Position numbers and translations under genes: made by a program
Notes under the pieces: generated by a model
What the model saw: the letters and a program-made list of their open reading frames with translations, nothing else
What the model was told of the DNA's origin: nothing
Database searches by the model: none
From: Nectonema munidae
Taxonomy: Eukaryota; Nematomorpha; Nectonematoida; Nectonematidae
Assembly: GCA_030549495.1 (NCBI GenBank)
Contig: JAUIRK010000871.1
Span: 62,001 to 126,000, forward strand
Direction: 5' to 3'
DNA: 64,000 bases
Shown here: piece by piece, positions 37,614-51,469 of the stretch
Layout: each line of letters opens with the position of its first letter
Position numbering within the stretch: position 1 is the first letter of the stretch

Positions 37614-38110
37614 TTAAACCGCTGTAAACCCAAAAGTATAAGTCATACATAAATCAAACGTATACCATTCGATAGCTTAGACAATTTCCTTTCTAATGAT
37701 ATAAGTTGAAAAAAAATCTGATAGGTATTAGTATAAAAATTTTTACCTTAAAGACATCCTATTTTTCCAAAAATTTCAACGTTTTATGCAAGGTCAAATC
37801 ATGACCCAAAATCCTGATTTATCTTTGAAACCCTGTGCATTCCTAGTCTTACTATAACCCTTTCCCTCTTCGTTAATCCGGCTTCTTATTTTTGCTTACT
37901 TTTCTCAGGATCAAATCATAATTTGGTTAAACCTCAACGGGTTGTCCAAATTGACCCGAGTTAATAAGGTTAGATAACTAAGACCCATCGCTATAACTTT
38001 CCCTTTATATGTTGGGATGTTAAAATTATAACTTGGAAGATTTTCTATATTCGACCCCTTGGAGGTCCCTTTTCCTGGGAAAATTTTTTGTCCTTAATGA
38101 ACGGCTATGC

Positions 38111-41100
38111 AAAATTCTTATGTAATATGGATGATACATTCATACGTAAATGTTGATATAAAAATATAAATGAATGCTTATAAATTTTGAATGAAACAAA
38201 ATATCATATAAACTTACTCTTTGTAATATACTGCAATATTGTCTATAAAAGATTATATCAATAATTCAAAGCAGGTCGCATAAGATGTTCTTTATAGTTT
38301 TTTGCAAGGCCGTCGCCATGCTCTCTACATCATACAAAATAATTACGCGGGGCTGATAGAAATTGTATAAATTTATACTTTTCAAAGGAGTTTCCAAGCA
38401 GGAAGTAGCAAAACGAATTTCTGACTCGAATTTATAAGGAGCTCAGCTTGAATATTATCATAAGAAACATATAGAATACTTAATGACTATCATATTGGTT
38501 CTCGTGTTTTTGTCTATTCAAATATTGATCAGCTGAAAAATTAAATTTCTCAATTATTTAGAGCATTTAAACTAAATTTTTTCCTGAAATATGTTGCACA
38601 ATAAAGTCTTCAAAGAGATGTTAATTTCTTCGTGTAAGTAATTGATCAATATGAAAAAAGACGACACAATTGGGATTTTAGTTTGCGAAAAACTTATTCA
38701 AATATAATAGTGCCAAATGGACCAATCGCGTAATTTAGGTCCTGTGATCTTATTCAATTTTAACAACGTAACCAGATCTTACCTAATATTCCCTATCTCA
38801 AAAACATATTTGCTTTTATGTATTCTTAAAAATAATATTATAAACAAATAGCTTAGGCATTGTTCATAACTTTTTCAATTTGCGTGTTGATATTGTATTT
38901 AGTGGTTTTATCTAATTTTTCTCTTTAGTCAATATATCACTTATCTCCATTTTTTAATTATAGAAGAAAAAACTTTCACGGATGTAATCTATTATTCGCC
39001 TACATGAAATGATTACACTCACACGTACTTGTATTCAGGAAGTAATGACGCAAATGAATGAGTGTCATAAAATTAAAATTCATCTTAAATGTTTTTTAAA
39101 TATTTTGAGCAAAGACAATAAATAATAATTGTTATCCAGAAAGGCTCTCTATGACAAAACTTATTGATTTTTTTATGTATTTTAAAGTTAAAGAAAATCT
39201 TCTGTATATTGCTTAATATTCTTAAACTGTTCAGACAGTATATTTCTATCAAGTTTCCATCCTTTGGATGAGGTAAATATGGATGTATCCACAATATCTC
39301 AAACAATCTAATGATTGATAGTTGCCATCTACAAAGTACCACCACCTAAAAAAGGACTTTCGAAGATCAGGGAGGAGGCAGGATCGTTTACCTTGAAATG
39401 AAAAGGCAGTTCATACTCGAGTGTGCGAAAATTTTTTAAAAGTTATCATCTCATAAATTCAAATTACATTTCAAGTGATTGAAGATATTGAATCAGATAA
39501 TAGTGAAATAGTGAAAGATTCCACTTCAATTGTGCACGCCAAAACATTTTTGACACAGCCATTTAAGGCACGTATAAAATTTCTCTAGGTAAAAGGTTGC
39601 AGTGAACTTTGCTTTTTCTTTTTTAGAAATAAAAAATTCGCTTTTATTTCTTTTTTTTTATTAAAAATTTGTATCATAATTGTATCACAGCAAATTGACT
39701 TGAATAACAATAGTGATCCAAAAAGGGCTGAAAAGGAAAAGTTTGAATATTTTCGCCATTTTGTGTTTAAAGAAAAGTGAGCGTATTTTGAGTACGTATT
39801 TTGCGCATGTTGCCAAACTTGTTTGTTAAACATAGTGAAGAAAATGTTTTCTTTATTCTTACTAATAGAATATATAACTTTTTCATTTTTAAGTATTACA
39901 AGTAGTTTGCATAGAGCAATTTTTGATTTAGCGCGGTATATTTACGAATTGAATAGAACACTGTGGTTTTGGATAGCACGGACATTCTTTTAAATCCATT
40001 ATGCTCTTTATGCAATCTGAAAGGTAAACGGCTGCCGCTTGGACATTTACCCCTCTGAAAATTCTCTCTTTTCCATACGGAAATCTCCCTCCGAGCCTTT
40101 ATTTGGAGGGGTGTTTCGAAACTTTTTTCTCCACGCTCTCTTTATAGTTAAAATGATGACCCATTTTTATTTGAATAATAATGTGTGTTAATAATAATTT
40201 TTATTCCAAGAGTTATCGATATTTATAATTGTATTATAAAAAATATTGGAAAATAATTGTTTCTATGTATGCGTAGGATACATCCCACAATTTAGGCTTT
40301 TAAGAAAACGATGTTGCTTGGTTTGTATCCCAATAACTGTTAAAAATTCTTTTTCGCAAAGACATTTCGTTGTAAAAGGAATCGTATTTTTCAGAAAATA
40401 TTTTTAAAGTTAAACAAACATATCTTTTTTCATTAGAAAGATATACTTATGAACTTTTTAGGTATAGCATTGAAAATGTAAACTTCTTTTCAAGTAAACT
40501 CTACTGTAAAATTAAAGCTTCAAAAAGTTGGCGTTCGAAAATAGTGGTATTTAGTTTTGCCCCTACTTGAATTTAAAATTTGAAGTGCACTCACTTTAAT
40601 ATTTTATCAGTTCTTAATAAATTTTGACATTAATCAAAAATAAGTTTTTTCTCACATACCTAATTTACCTTGAAAAAATTAAAAAAAAATTCAAGGTTCA
40701 TTTTACAATGTGGAACTTTAAACTTTAGTACTTTTTTACGTTTGTTTAGGGTTAGGTAATTTTTTTGTTGAAAAATTTCAAAAGTTTTTCTTGGCTCCAA
40801 AGGGATGATTCTTTAGGCTGTTTCAAAGAACTTTCCTAAAAAGATGAACTTTATGTATCTTTATTAAAAAAATACCTAGCTTTAGCCTACCAATTCACTT
40901 AGGTCCCATACTCCATTCTATCAGAAATTTTAACTTCCATCGTAGCAGACTTTTTAACACATATTCCAGATGGCCGGATAATTTATTTATAAAGTAAAGT
41001 TTTACTGAGTCATGAGATATCAAAATTTTTAATAAACAATAAATATTAAAAAAATATTTTTTATTTATGTTTGTACTATAGGCCCTTATCCAGGAGGCGA

Positions 41101-42229
41101 GAGGGTGCATGGGGAAGGGCTCCTAATCTCATTTCAAGGAAGGCGGATAATTTTTTGTCTCTTATTAATTTGAACACAGATGTTTAGCTCTTAATTATTT
41201 ATTTTCTACTTGACTATTGTAGAATTAATGCTCATGACAACAATGTCATCTTTGATGACATTTTAGGAACTGTTTTTTATACAACTTATATAAAAAACGA
41301 AACCATTAATATAAAAAATTAATTAAAAACAACTCACTCCTCCCAAATAACGATATGTTCCCGTGGTATGTACTCTGTATATTATATCCATTCCATTTAG
41401 CCGAATATATCTAGCTGCCATACTCGTGCTGATCAATCATCATTATACTCTACAAGATTCTTTATCTATACGGTTTGTTTATTTTTTAAAAAGTTATCAC
41501 ACAAGCCAGCAACATTTATGTTATGTGTCTGCATTATTATTTGTTTGTTTTCATCCCTTTTGCTAGCGTAGACGCTGTATCTCAATAGCGCTTATGATTG
41601 GATGAATTGTTTATTTTTATGGTTGGGAAATTATTATTTGGCACGCATTCAGCATAAACGTGTTTGCTCCCTCTCCTATATTTATTTGGCTTTTGTTGAG
41701 GTGTGTAAGTTTTTTTTCTTTGATGACTCCTCATTAAGTACAGTTTTTGAGAATGTTTTCTTAACAAACATATTTTCTTTCTTTATTTTAAGGGTTTAAG
41801 ACTTAAGGTGTATTAATTCCTTAAGTACGGTAAAATGAAATGTCCAGATATTCTATTTAATTTAAGCACTCACTTTGGTTTCCAACCCATCTGCTCGGAT
41901 TAAAAGAAAATTGACCGCGTCTGTGGTTATCATAATTTACGTGTTTGTTGCCCGCAACCTGAAAAAGTTTAAGAACGGCTGAAATAAAATGTTTATGTTT
42001 GTTGTAAGTATTGGCGAATTATTGATTATAATCAACAAATTTACACTTGTACATTAAATAAATTATTGAAAGTTAACTGACATTTAAACATGGAAATGTA
42101 TTTTTGTTCTACCAGAATTTTAAGGAGCTAATCACAATATGATTTTTAGCTAAATAAATATATCTGCTAGGTTTTGATTGTTGTTGTGCATTAGACTGGG
42201 GTGGTTTCTGACTCAATGTCATTTTTTTT
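38111..42229. other. Intronic AT-rich DNA, no gene recognised
   Basis: Part of the 17-kb RhoGEF intron. The minus-strand 86-codon ORF at 39085-39345 and an 82-codon one at 39585-39833 match no family I know. I see no transposon ends. Confidence 0.5.
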
Positions 42230-42441
42230 ACCTCAGATCTAGTATACAGAGACAGTTATCCCACCTCCCGACAATCTGTTTGGCCGAACAGCCGGTTTGA
42301 TGAATCGAGAGCAATGAAAATAGCATGTTTCGTTTACCAAAACAGTGCGGGGAGACGGAAACATGAATTAACGCATTATTATTGAAGCATTTTAACACGC
42401 TTTGAAATCGTTCCCAGCCAGGTGCGTGCAGAGCAACGAGG
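42230..42441 (+). promoter_or_regulatory. GC-richer island inside the 17-kb intron; candidate alternative exon or promoter
   Basis: Clearly less AT-rich and more CpG-containing than its surroundings (CCTCCCGACAATCTG, GGCCGAACAGCCGG, GTGCGGGGAGACGG). It is bounded by an acceptor-like TTTTTTACCTCAG (about 42222-42234) and a donor-like AACGAG|GTAAAT (about 42441). All three forward frames hit stops within about 50 codons, so it would be non-coding or a first exon. It might be an internal promoter of the RhoGEF gene or a transposon fragment. Confidence 0.25.
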
Positions 42442-43689
42442 TAAATCCGAATGGCTCTATTTCTTTATAAGTTGCTCATATTTTATATTAAAAGCAAATC
42501 TAAACCATAAACTGATTTATTTTATTTTTTAATTTGACATTTATTTTTTTAAATTTGAAGTTCAGTTTTAAAAAAAATAAAATTTCCTAGTTTTAATTCG
42601 AAGTGAAAAGGTCAGTTTTCACTTTACACTTTAGAGCGTAGCTTTAATTGTCTAAAATATTTGAAATGAGGTTTGCGCTGCGGTATGAAAATATCGTTTG
42701 AGTAACCTCTCAGGTATGCTCAATGCTCATCGAATCATGCACATTACATTAATGTCATTACAATGTTTGTAAGAATAGATGCTCGCCTTTACTTCATATC
42801 AAACGAACGTGATCAAATTTCAAATTTTTAACGAGCTGTTCATTATTTCTTTTCTAAAAGTATGATACAAATATTAAATAAATATGGACAGGTGGATCTA
42901 GATCGAAATTATTTGTATTTTCGTAAGTTTTATTTTATTCTCAATTTTATAGAATTCTGTTAACATAAATTCTATTTACTAACGTTATCTAAAATGTCTC
43001 TGATGCTTTCTTTTGTCGTGCGCATATAATTATATTTCATTCCATCAAATTATTTGGTTGAGAATATAAACGTTCTTAGAGATAGCATCCATCTCATGCT
43101 GCATGAATCAAACAGCCTAACACATTGTGTCTAATTTATTCTCACATGCTTTGCTTATGAGTCAAGTATGCAAAATACAGCAAACATAGCAGCCACACTT
43201 TATGCAAAACAACTTCTGATCACCACTTTGCTCATGGCTTCATTCAAAAATTTCAGTTATTCTTTCATCTACTTAATTCATTACTATTTATACTGGCGAA
43301 TTTCTTCCTAATGTCAGACATTGTTGAACCTATTTTGCTAAACGATTGGTTTCTTTGTTTACTGTTTTTATTAAATAATACTTTTGCCTTGGGCTTTATG
43401 TCATACAAATTTCTGGTTTAAAAGTTCTATTTCAGTTTCCTGAGTAAAGCTTTTCTTACTTTATCTGATGAAGATTTACGATTCTTAGTTACATTTCGTT
43501 CTTTTGCAATTCTAATTTATTTTAAATAATACAAAATAGAAATGCAGATAGAACTAAAAAGGCGATAATATCAGTGCTTCCCAACCTTTTTTTAACAATG
43601 GGTCAAATTAAGAACAAACATGTCATTATAAGCCCCGCACCGAAACTAAAATCGGTTTTTATAACAAGTGTATTTTAATTGCTGCATAT

Positions 43690-43790
43690 ATATACCATTT
43701 TTAATTCTAAACGGTTTTTTTTACATTCTAAAGTGTCTTTTTTTAATTCTAAGGTGTCTTTTTCAAATTCTAAAGTGTTTTTTTATTTTA
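43690..43790. repeat. Degenerate tandem TTCTAAAGTGTCTTTTT units
   Basis: About three to four imperfect copies of AATTCTAAAGTGTCTTTTTT. The same unit recurs, with an inverted half, at 44884-45105. Confidence 0.6.
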
Positions 43791-44513
43791 CTTTTCTGAA
43801 TAAGCTTTGAAGTCTTGTTTCTAAATGCGCGTAATATTATGTGCGATTGACGAGTTCTGTAGACGTGTTGAAAGATACACTGATAATTTTCTAATTCTCC
43901 GCCTCTATTTCAAGTCTTTTTTAATTCGATGCAACTAGCAGTTCATTTATAGACAAGTTTTTAACTCTTCAATTTTTCCCTTCTGCTTAGATTGTTTTTA
44001 TATTATAGTAACATAGAATTAATTTTTTTTTAGTTCGTATCGAAAGTTTCAACTAAGCAAAAAAGTGAATTTTAAAACTTAGTTTCGAAAAACGTTTTAC
44101 ATCCATTTTAATATCCATTATATAATGAAAAAAAGTGTTCACACAAACTTCTTTATTATCATTCAAGTAATTTAAAGCAAAAACAATATATCACATTTTA
44201 TGAAGAAATAGAAACTCCCATTTGCATTCCTCGCTGTTTATTGAGGAAACAGCTTTTTTGATCACTTCATCTAGCATGAAAGAAAGTGTTGTGTCTAAAA
44301 AGTTTTTAAAAGATGTTTTGTAAATATTGAAGCAAACCTTACTTAATTTCTGTTTTGCAAAATTTTTGATTTTTGAGAATGGGAAATGGTATTACTTGGT
44401 TGAAATTCTGTGCACATGAGATAGTTAATTGTTGAATAAGTTGATTGAAATGTTGAGTGAGTCAACATGCTTTGCAATAAGATGACAATTTTTTTGTAAA
44501 ATTGTTGCCAAAT

Positions 44514-44813
44514 CAGGGGTGCGGCTTATGCGTGAGTGCATGGTCGGCCTTAGGCCACTGCAACCTATGCGGCCGCAGTGGGCCCCGCTCTTCTCATTTT
44601 TCATTTTGATGATATATTGTATGATTTTTTGTATGGTTCGCAAAGTAAAGTTACTTTAATCGTCATTTTGTGTTAATGAAAAAGTAATAAAACAAATCCA
44701 TTTTCTTTTTTTCAAAATCTTATTTCTCACTTTTAATCTTTTTTCCTACCCACACTGGGCCCCGCGCAATCCATTTTGCATAGGGCCCCGCGAACACTAG
44801 GCCCGGCCCTGCG
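44514..44813. mobile_element. Non-autonomous element with GGCCGGCCCT end (inverted copy at 63780)
   Basis: Left CAGGGGTGCGGCTTATGCG; right GAACACTAGGCCCGGCCCTG. The right 220 bp, containing GGGCCCCGCGCAATCCATTT and ATTTTGTGTTAATGAAAAAG, recur in reverse orientation at 63780-64000 with high identity. CAG ends suggest hAT, but no 8-bp duplication was found. Confidence 0.65.
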
Positions 44814-44883
44814 TGGGTGAATACGGTATTTAGCCTGTTTTTTCCTGCAACTTTGTTACGTGAGCCACAAAACAAGAGGTTGA

Positions 44884-45105
44884 TTCTAAATTATCTTTTT
44901 CAATTCTAATTTGTCTTTTTTTCAAATCTAAATAGTCTTTTTTCTCTTTTTTAAGTTCTAAAATGTCTTTTTTTAATTTTAAACGTTCTTTCTAAAATAC
45001 AAAATAGAATTGAAAAAAGACCATTTAGGACTTAAAAACTACAAATTAGAACTATTTAAATGTGAAAAAAAGACAATTTAGAACTTAAAAAAGATTTACG
45101 AAAAA
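44884..45105. repeat. Inverted arrays of TTCTAAANTGTCTTTTTT units
   Basis: From 44884 to about 44999 the units read TTCTAAAATGTCTTTTTT-like. From about 45003 to 45105 the complement appears (AAAAAGACAATTTAGAAC). It is a minisatellite arranged head-to-head, capable of a long hairpin. Confidence 0.65.
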
Positions 45106-45242
45106 ATATAAATGTTTAAAACAAAACGCTGAGAAAAAATTTATTTAATATTTCAACCACCAGGGTCGTCATATTCATAAAAATCGAATTCTTCGCCTTT
45201 AAATGCAATAATTGCTAAAAGTAGTTCAAAAGGGTTCTAGGA

Positions 45243-45350
45243 GAAAAGTGTGCAAACGACAAAATATTCACATTTTATTTCTCTACATTAAATTTATTTG
45301 AATATAGTAATGAGGAGTACTTTTGTCGTTTGCAGTTTGCACACTTTTTT
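45243..45350. repeat. Hairpin repeat AAAAGTGTGCAAACGAC / GTCGTTTGC...GCACACTTTT
   Basis: A 17-bp arm at 45244-45260 is mirrored by 45325-45350 with an inserted AGTTTGC duplication, around a 65-bp AT-rich centre. Possibly a small MITE. Confidence 0.5.
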
Positions 45351-45468
45351 CCGTATACCTTCAAAAGTAAACGAGGCCTAATCATGCATAAAGTTTAGGC
45401 CCCTTTTTACTATACCTACTTTCTTCAATAAACGGTTGGTATATGTGTTTTCGAAGCTATTACCTTAG

Positions 45469-45599
45469 CCCATTTACGGCCAATGTTCCTATTTTGGAAC
45501 ATAAGTAATTTCATCTTCGTCTGCTTTTTTCAATGACTTTGAATATAAATCGTCTGCGTTTTTTTTAGATATTGTCTGCTTTGCTTGGCCTTAAATGGG
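45469..45599. mobile_element. TTAA-type (piggyBac-like) MITE, well preserved
   Basis: 131 bp; flanks TTAG and TTAA. Starts CCCATTTACGGCCAATGTTC and ends TTGGCCTTAAATGGG. It differs from the 6041 copy at only a few positions. Confidence 0.88.
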
Positions 45600-46000
45600 T
45601 TAATAGTGTACTTTTTTATACCGTATTATTTCTTCAAAGCGGGTAATTTTGACGGTGTAACATAACGTTATGTTGTTAACAGGGCTATCAAAAGTCAATA
45701 TTTGTATACATTGAAGAAAAGGCTCATAAACAGATGTTTACTATTTTTAGATATTGTGTGACTATTTTTATCTAAGATTTTTAGGTCAAAGTCCATTTTT
45801 TATTAATTCAATAAAAGTTGTTTTTTATTTATCAATAAAAGTTCATTATTAAATTTTTTCTCTCAAAAGTAAAAAATATACTTTCATGTCAGAGGAGTGA
45901 TTCCAAAACTGTGAAACGCACCACCTAGATGGTAGAGGAAAAAAAAGACAACATGAATAAATGGATATTTTTGTATTAATCAAATATAAAAAAATATATA

Positions 46001-47700
<1,700 letters not shown>

Positions 47701-48374
47701 TGATTTCATTTTAACAAAGCGTTTTTGAAGAAAAGAATTTTAATTTTTACTTATTCCTATAAAAGCCCAACAGCTAAATCGATTGGAAGTTCAAAGCCAT
47801 TTGAACTTTGCATTATTTTTTCTTTTAAACCCAAAGTTATTGAACCTGTGAGATTCATTTGGCGCAAAAATGTATAACAATCCCTTCCAATATTTTTTAA
47901 ATAAATCAATTGTAAATTTGATTAAATCATTGTATAAAAATAATAAAGAAAGGTGTGTGGTCTTTTTTCATCTAGTAAAGGATCCAGAGTTTTTTTTTAA
48001 CTAAAAAGAAGGAGCGTAGTAAGAAGTTTGGCAACCACTGTGTTAGAAGAGAAAAGAGGACAAAGATCAGATTAAAATGCGACTTTTCACTCCTTTAATT
48101 TATTTATATTAGTTAATTTATATATTAATTCTCACTGGCAAATTTATAAAAATAGGTTTATGCGTTTATAATCAAGACCCACGAATAAATCGCACACGGT
48201 GGGTGACCCATGTATGTAAGGTAATTCACTATTTGCCTCTTACTATTAATATATTTGGTTGGCAGCCGTGATCCATGACTGATCCATAAGATATAAAGCT
48301 ATATGAGCATTTTGCATTGTTAGTAATTGCTTCAACGCTTTATGCTTCAAAATATATAATTAAAAGAAGTAAAG

Positions 48375-48426
48375 CATAGAAAGAATTTTTTATTGAAAAT
48401 CATAGAAAGAATTTTTTATTGAAAAT
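48375..48426. repeat. Perfect 26-bp tandem duplication
   Basis: CATAGAAAGAATTTTTTATT plus GAAAAT occurs twice back to back, followed by the start of a third copy. A recent slippage or duplication. Confidence 0.9.
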
Positions 48427-48849
48427 CATAGAAGGATACATATTCTAATTCTACTACGAATACACGAGGTTGATCAAAGCTTTTCAAAAAGCTAATATAT
48501 CACTTTTCCAAAATTTAGAAGTACAAGTTCCTTCTATTAGTTTATCCAGAAATTCCATTTCACATATGCCAAAAGAAAAATGTCAAAGAGTTGAAATATT
48601 TATTTGAAAACTTACTTGATTTAGACGTCTGCTTTCATTGAACATTTCAACTCTTAAACACTGTTAAATACAATACAGCGCCAACTAAAAACTTCAAAAT
48701 TTTGTTTTCTAACCTTTTTCATATTACATGTTTTTGTCATCTTTTGCACGAGTGTGCATTAAAGATAATAGTTTTTTACTCTTAAATCTCTCACAGTAAA
48801 AAATAAAACACGACGCTCTTTATTTTCTGAAATTGGTTATCTACCTCTT

Positions 48850-49570
48850 CCGATTGTTACAATATACAATATGGGTAGGTGCTTTGAAGCATCGTTATAC
48901 CATTGTAAAAACCTTGCAGAAATATAAAACATCGTTCAAAAAATTAGAGATGAAAATGGTATTTTGCTTACTAATGCAAAAAGACTATAATGTAATCCTG
49001 ATTAAAAATTTGACTATGAGAAGAGATTATATGCTAGAATATCATCGAACTAATTGAGAAATCTCAAAGAAGAATCTTTACAAAAGATGCAAATGATGCT
49101 TTAAATTAGATTAATTTTACCAATGATGGATGTGGCATAAGTTTGTACATAAAAGGAAGATTTCAAGAAAATATCTCTTCCAGTATGTATTTGAACTTAC
49201 AAAATTGTCAGGCTTCTACTTCTGAAGTTGAGCGATCTTTTTCAAAATTATGAAAGTTTCTGATAAACGATAGAAATTTTAAGCCTGCTAACAGTGGCGG
49301 ATCCAGAAATTTCTTAAAAGGGGGGGGGGGGGATCTATTTAAATTTTTTGCAATTTTGCTGTATTATGTCTTATAGAATTCGATTTGTCATATCGTTGAT
49401 ATAAACTTAATCAACTACCAACAAGTATTGTTTTAGGAAAAAGCAAAATTAGTAAGGGTAATTTTCGAAGCCATTTTTCATGAGGGGGGCCTAGCCCATG
49501 AGGCCCACCCATTGCATCCGCCACTGCCTGCTAATATTCTTAATTACATGATTTTTTATTACGGTTGTCA
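48850..49570 (+). pseudogene. hAT transposase C-terminal fragment, split by a MITE
   Basis: KHRYTIVKTLQKYKTSF near 48.9 kb, then SEVERSFSKL (49.22 kb) and KFLINDRNFKPAN, which continues across the inserted MITE as ILNYMI. This is the hAT dimerisation domain of ZMYM-type transposases (ASVERSFSxLKxLLxxDRNFxPxN). Broken by stops and frame changes. The MITE at 49292 sits inside the last conserved block. Confidence 0.65.
49292..49526. mobile_element. hAT-type MITE with 8-bp target duplication CCTGCTAA
   Basis: 235 bp. Starts CAGTGGCGGATCCAGAAATT and ends GCATCCGCCACTG. CCTGCTAA is perfect on both sides (49284-49291, 49527-49534). The G-run near the left end and GGGGGGCCTAGCCC near the right are typical of the CAGTGGCGGATCC hAT group. 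It inserted into the older hAT fragment. Confidence 0.93.
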
Positions 49571-49846
49571 ATTTTTTACATTTTATTTTAAACTTTTGAA
49601 CTCAAAATATTTTTTTCATTCTAAAAAATGTATTATTTTACACAAAAGAGTTGGAAGCTAAGAAGAGAATTTTTAAATTTGAATTCTTTTATAAAGCCAA
49701 TATTTTATGAGACAAACGTCAATTTTTCAGATTTATTTGCTCAATTTTCTGTTTTCCCTGGTTATTAGTTTTGTATTTACGTTATTATCTTAGATACATT
49801 ATATCTAGATTGCCATATAAATAATATATTTTATTTTATTTTTTAG

Positions 49847-49958
49847 AGGTCTAGTACTCTTTCTAAAATTGATGAAAAAGAAATTCTTGAAAAGAATAAT
49901 AGTAAATGTCTTGATAAAAAGGAAAAGTCTACATTATCATCATGCCGTTCCTTCGATC
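49847..49958 (+). CDS. RhoGEF exon 4: linker
   Basis: Acceptor TTTTTTAG, phase 0; donor GATC|GTAAAT, phase 1. It encodes RSSTLSKIDEKEILEKNNSK, then a Lys/Glu-rich stretch and LSSCRSFD. No domain; it is a charged Ser-rich linker between the C1 finger and the DH domain. Chosen because it is the only segment between exons 3 and 5 with matching phase at both ends. It could be alternatively used. Confidence 0.7.
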
Positions 49959-50798
49959 GTAAATTTTAACTCTTTTTTTTTGTTGAAATTTATAGATAAT
50001 AATATTATCAGAATATTTGCCTTTGTATTATGAGTTTAATGCTTCAGAGATTTTTTCCGTTAGCTCTAATATAATTTTAGCCCAATTTATTTTAAGGGTA
50101 TGGGGTAATTTATCTTCAAAACTGAATTTATTCTGTTTTTAAGGAGTTATTTCAAATTGGTCAGTAGAGTTTGATGTTATTTTAAATTTTTTTAATCATA
50201 TTACATTTAAAACATTTTTTAAAGTTTATTCTTTCTAATAAGTTAATTTTTTAAATGATTAATTTATTTAAAAAGTGGGAAATTTTTTACCAAGGAATCC
50301 TATTTCCATTAAATTAATATTAAAACTCCTTATACTAAAGCATAATAAGTAAGAACTATTTTCTTCGTAAATATGTATAAATTGTTTTTTAGATGTTTTC
50401 TATGTGGTAAAGCTTTTGAATTCGAAAACACATTAATATTTTTGCGAAGATAATAGTAGAAATTTATATGTCTTAATGACATTTATATATTAAGACCAAT
50501 CAGTTCATTAAAGTCTCAACACAGGGAAAGAGGGAGGAAATTTGATTTCACCCTAAAAGTAATAATAGAGTTTTCATATTTAGTTTCATTTTTAAGTTGT
50601 CATTATGCATGTGTAGATTATGCACTCTGACAGTTTTGATCATATTTTTATATAGATTATTTTCGTATTTCTTATTTTAAAAGTGCACTGGTTTTTCTTT
50701 TTAAACATAAAACTATAATTTTAGCTTTTTGTCTTGAAAACTCTCAAAATCAACACAATTTATTCCAATTATATACTTATAATTTTTCAATTATTCAG

Positions 50799-51180
50799 AA
50801 TTTGATGCAAAAATTAAAGTCTTAACAGACGATTCTGCAAATTCCAAGAACAATGATTCCCCTAAGGAAACTTCATTACAATCTGCAAAATCCTCCATAT
50901 CCAAGTCTCACGGGTTGAGCTTGTACCAAAAACGCAAGCTTTTTCGTTTAAAAGGCTTTTCAGAACAAATCTCACCTCCCTATACCTATTCTACGTCATC
51001 AGCCTCTATTCACATGAAAAATAATAGTGGTAGTTCTGTTGGTAATCGTAGATCAATTAGTTATCATTCTTTGAATAAAAGTGATAGCGTCTCTTGTGAT
51101 ATTTTTCCTTCCTCCCTTTCAGAAAATGCCATTTCTCCAAAAAATTCAACCAAAGAATCTTCAAATCTTGTTGAATCCAC
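50799..51180 (+). CDS. RhoGEF exon 5: Ser-rich linker
   Basis: Acceptor TTCAATTATTCAG, phase 1; donor TCCAC|GTAATA, phase 2. It encodes 127 residues: FDAKIKVLTDDSANSKNNDS, then SLYQKRKLFRLKGFSEQISP, then Ser/Asn-rich segments. There is no known domain. The basic KRKLFRLKG patch is followed by many Ser residues, as in regulatory linkers upstream of the DH domain in this group (inference). Phase 2 matches the next exon exactly. Confidence 0.82.
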
Positions 51181-51469
51181 GTAATAACTTTATTTATAAT
51201 GAAGTTTTAATTAACTCTATTTTGCTATGTATAATGTGTATATTAGTTATGAAAGTTTTATACCCTATATCCCCATATCATATTTTGTGGAGTTTTTTTC
51301 TTTTAACTTTAAAAATCACCCCACCCCCTTCCGACTGGCAAACTCTTTTCCAAGTTTAAAAAATTCAATTTTATTTGATAAAACAATATGAATATATTAA
51401 TTATATGGGTTTGTTAAAAGAAATGTCAAATTAACTTTTTCAGTTGATCTACAAAGGTGAAGTAAATAT

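Larger units (their letters stand above)
33780..38110. repeat. 4.3-kb intronic block with dispersed CAGGAAAAGG-ACCT motif
   Basis: The short motif ACAGGAAAAAGGACCT, or its complement, recurs at about 33787, 33857, 36290, 36328, 36625 and 38068. The outermost copies face each other (AAAACAGGAAAAAGCACCT left; GGTCCCTTTTCCTGGGAAAA right), so the block may be one element with inverted ends. Small palindromes occur near the left end (TCTCAGGACTGAGA, CCCAGGCCCTCCTGGG). No coding domain seen. It encloses the 21-bp tandem array and a TTAA MITE. Confidence 0.4.

Noticed and set aside
39085-39345. 86-codon minus-strand ORF
   Set aside because: No recognisable motif and no flanking transposon ends; could be chance or an unidentifiable relic.
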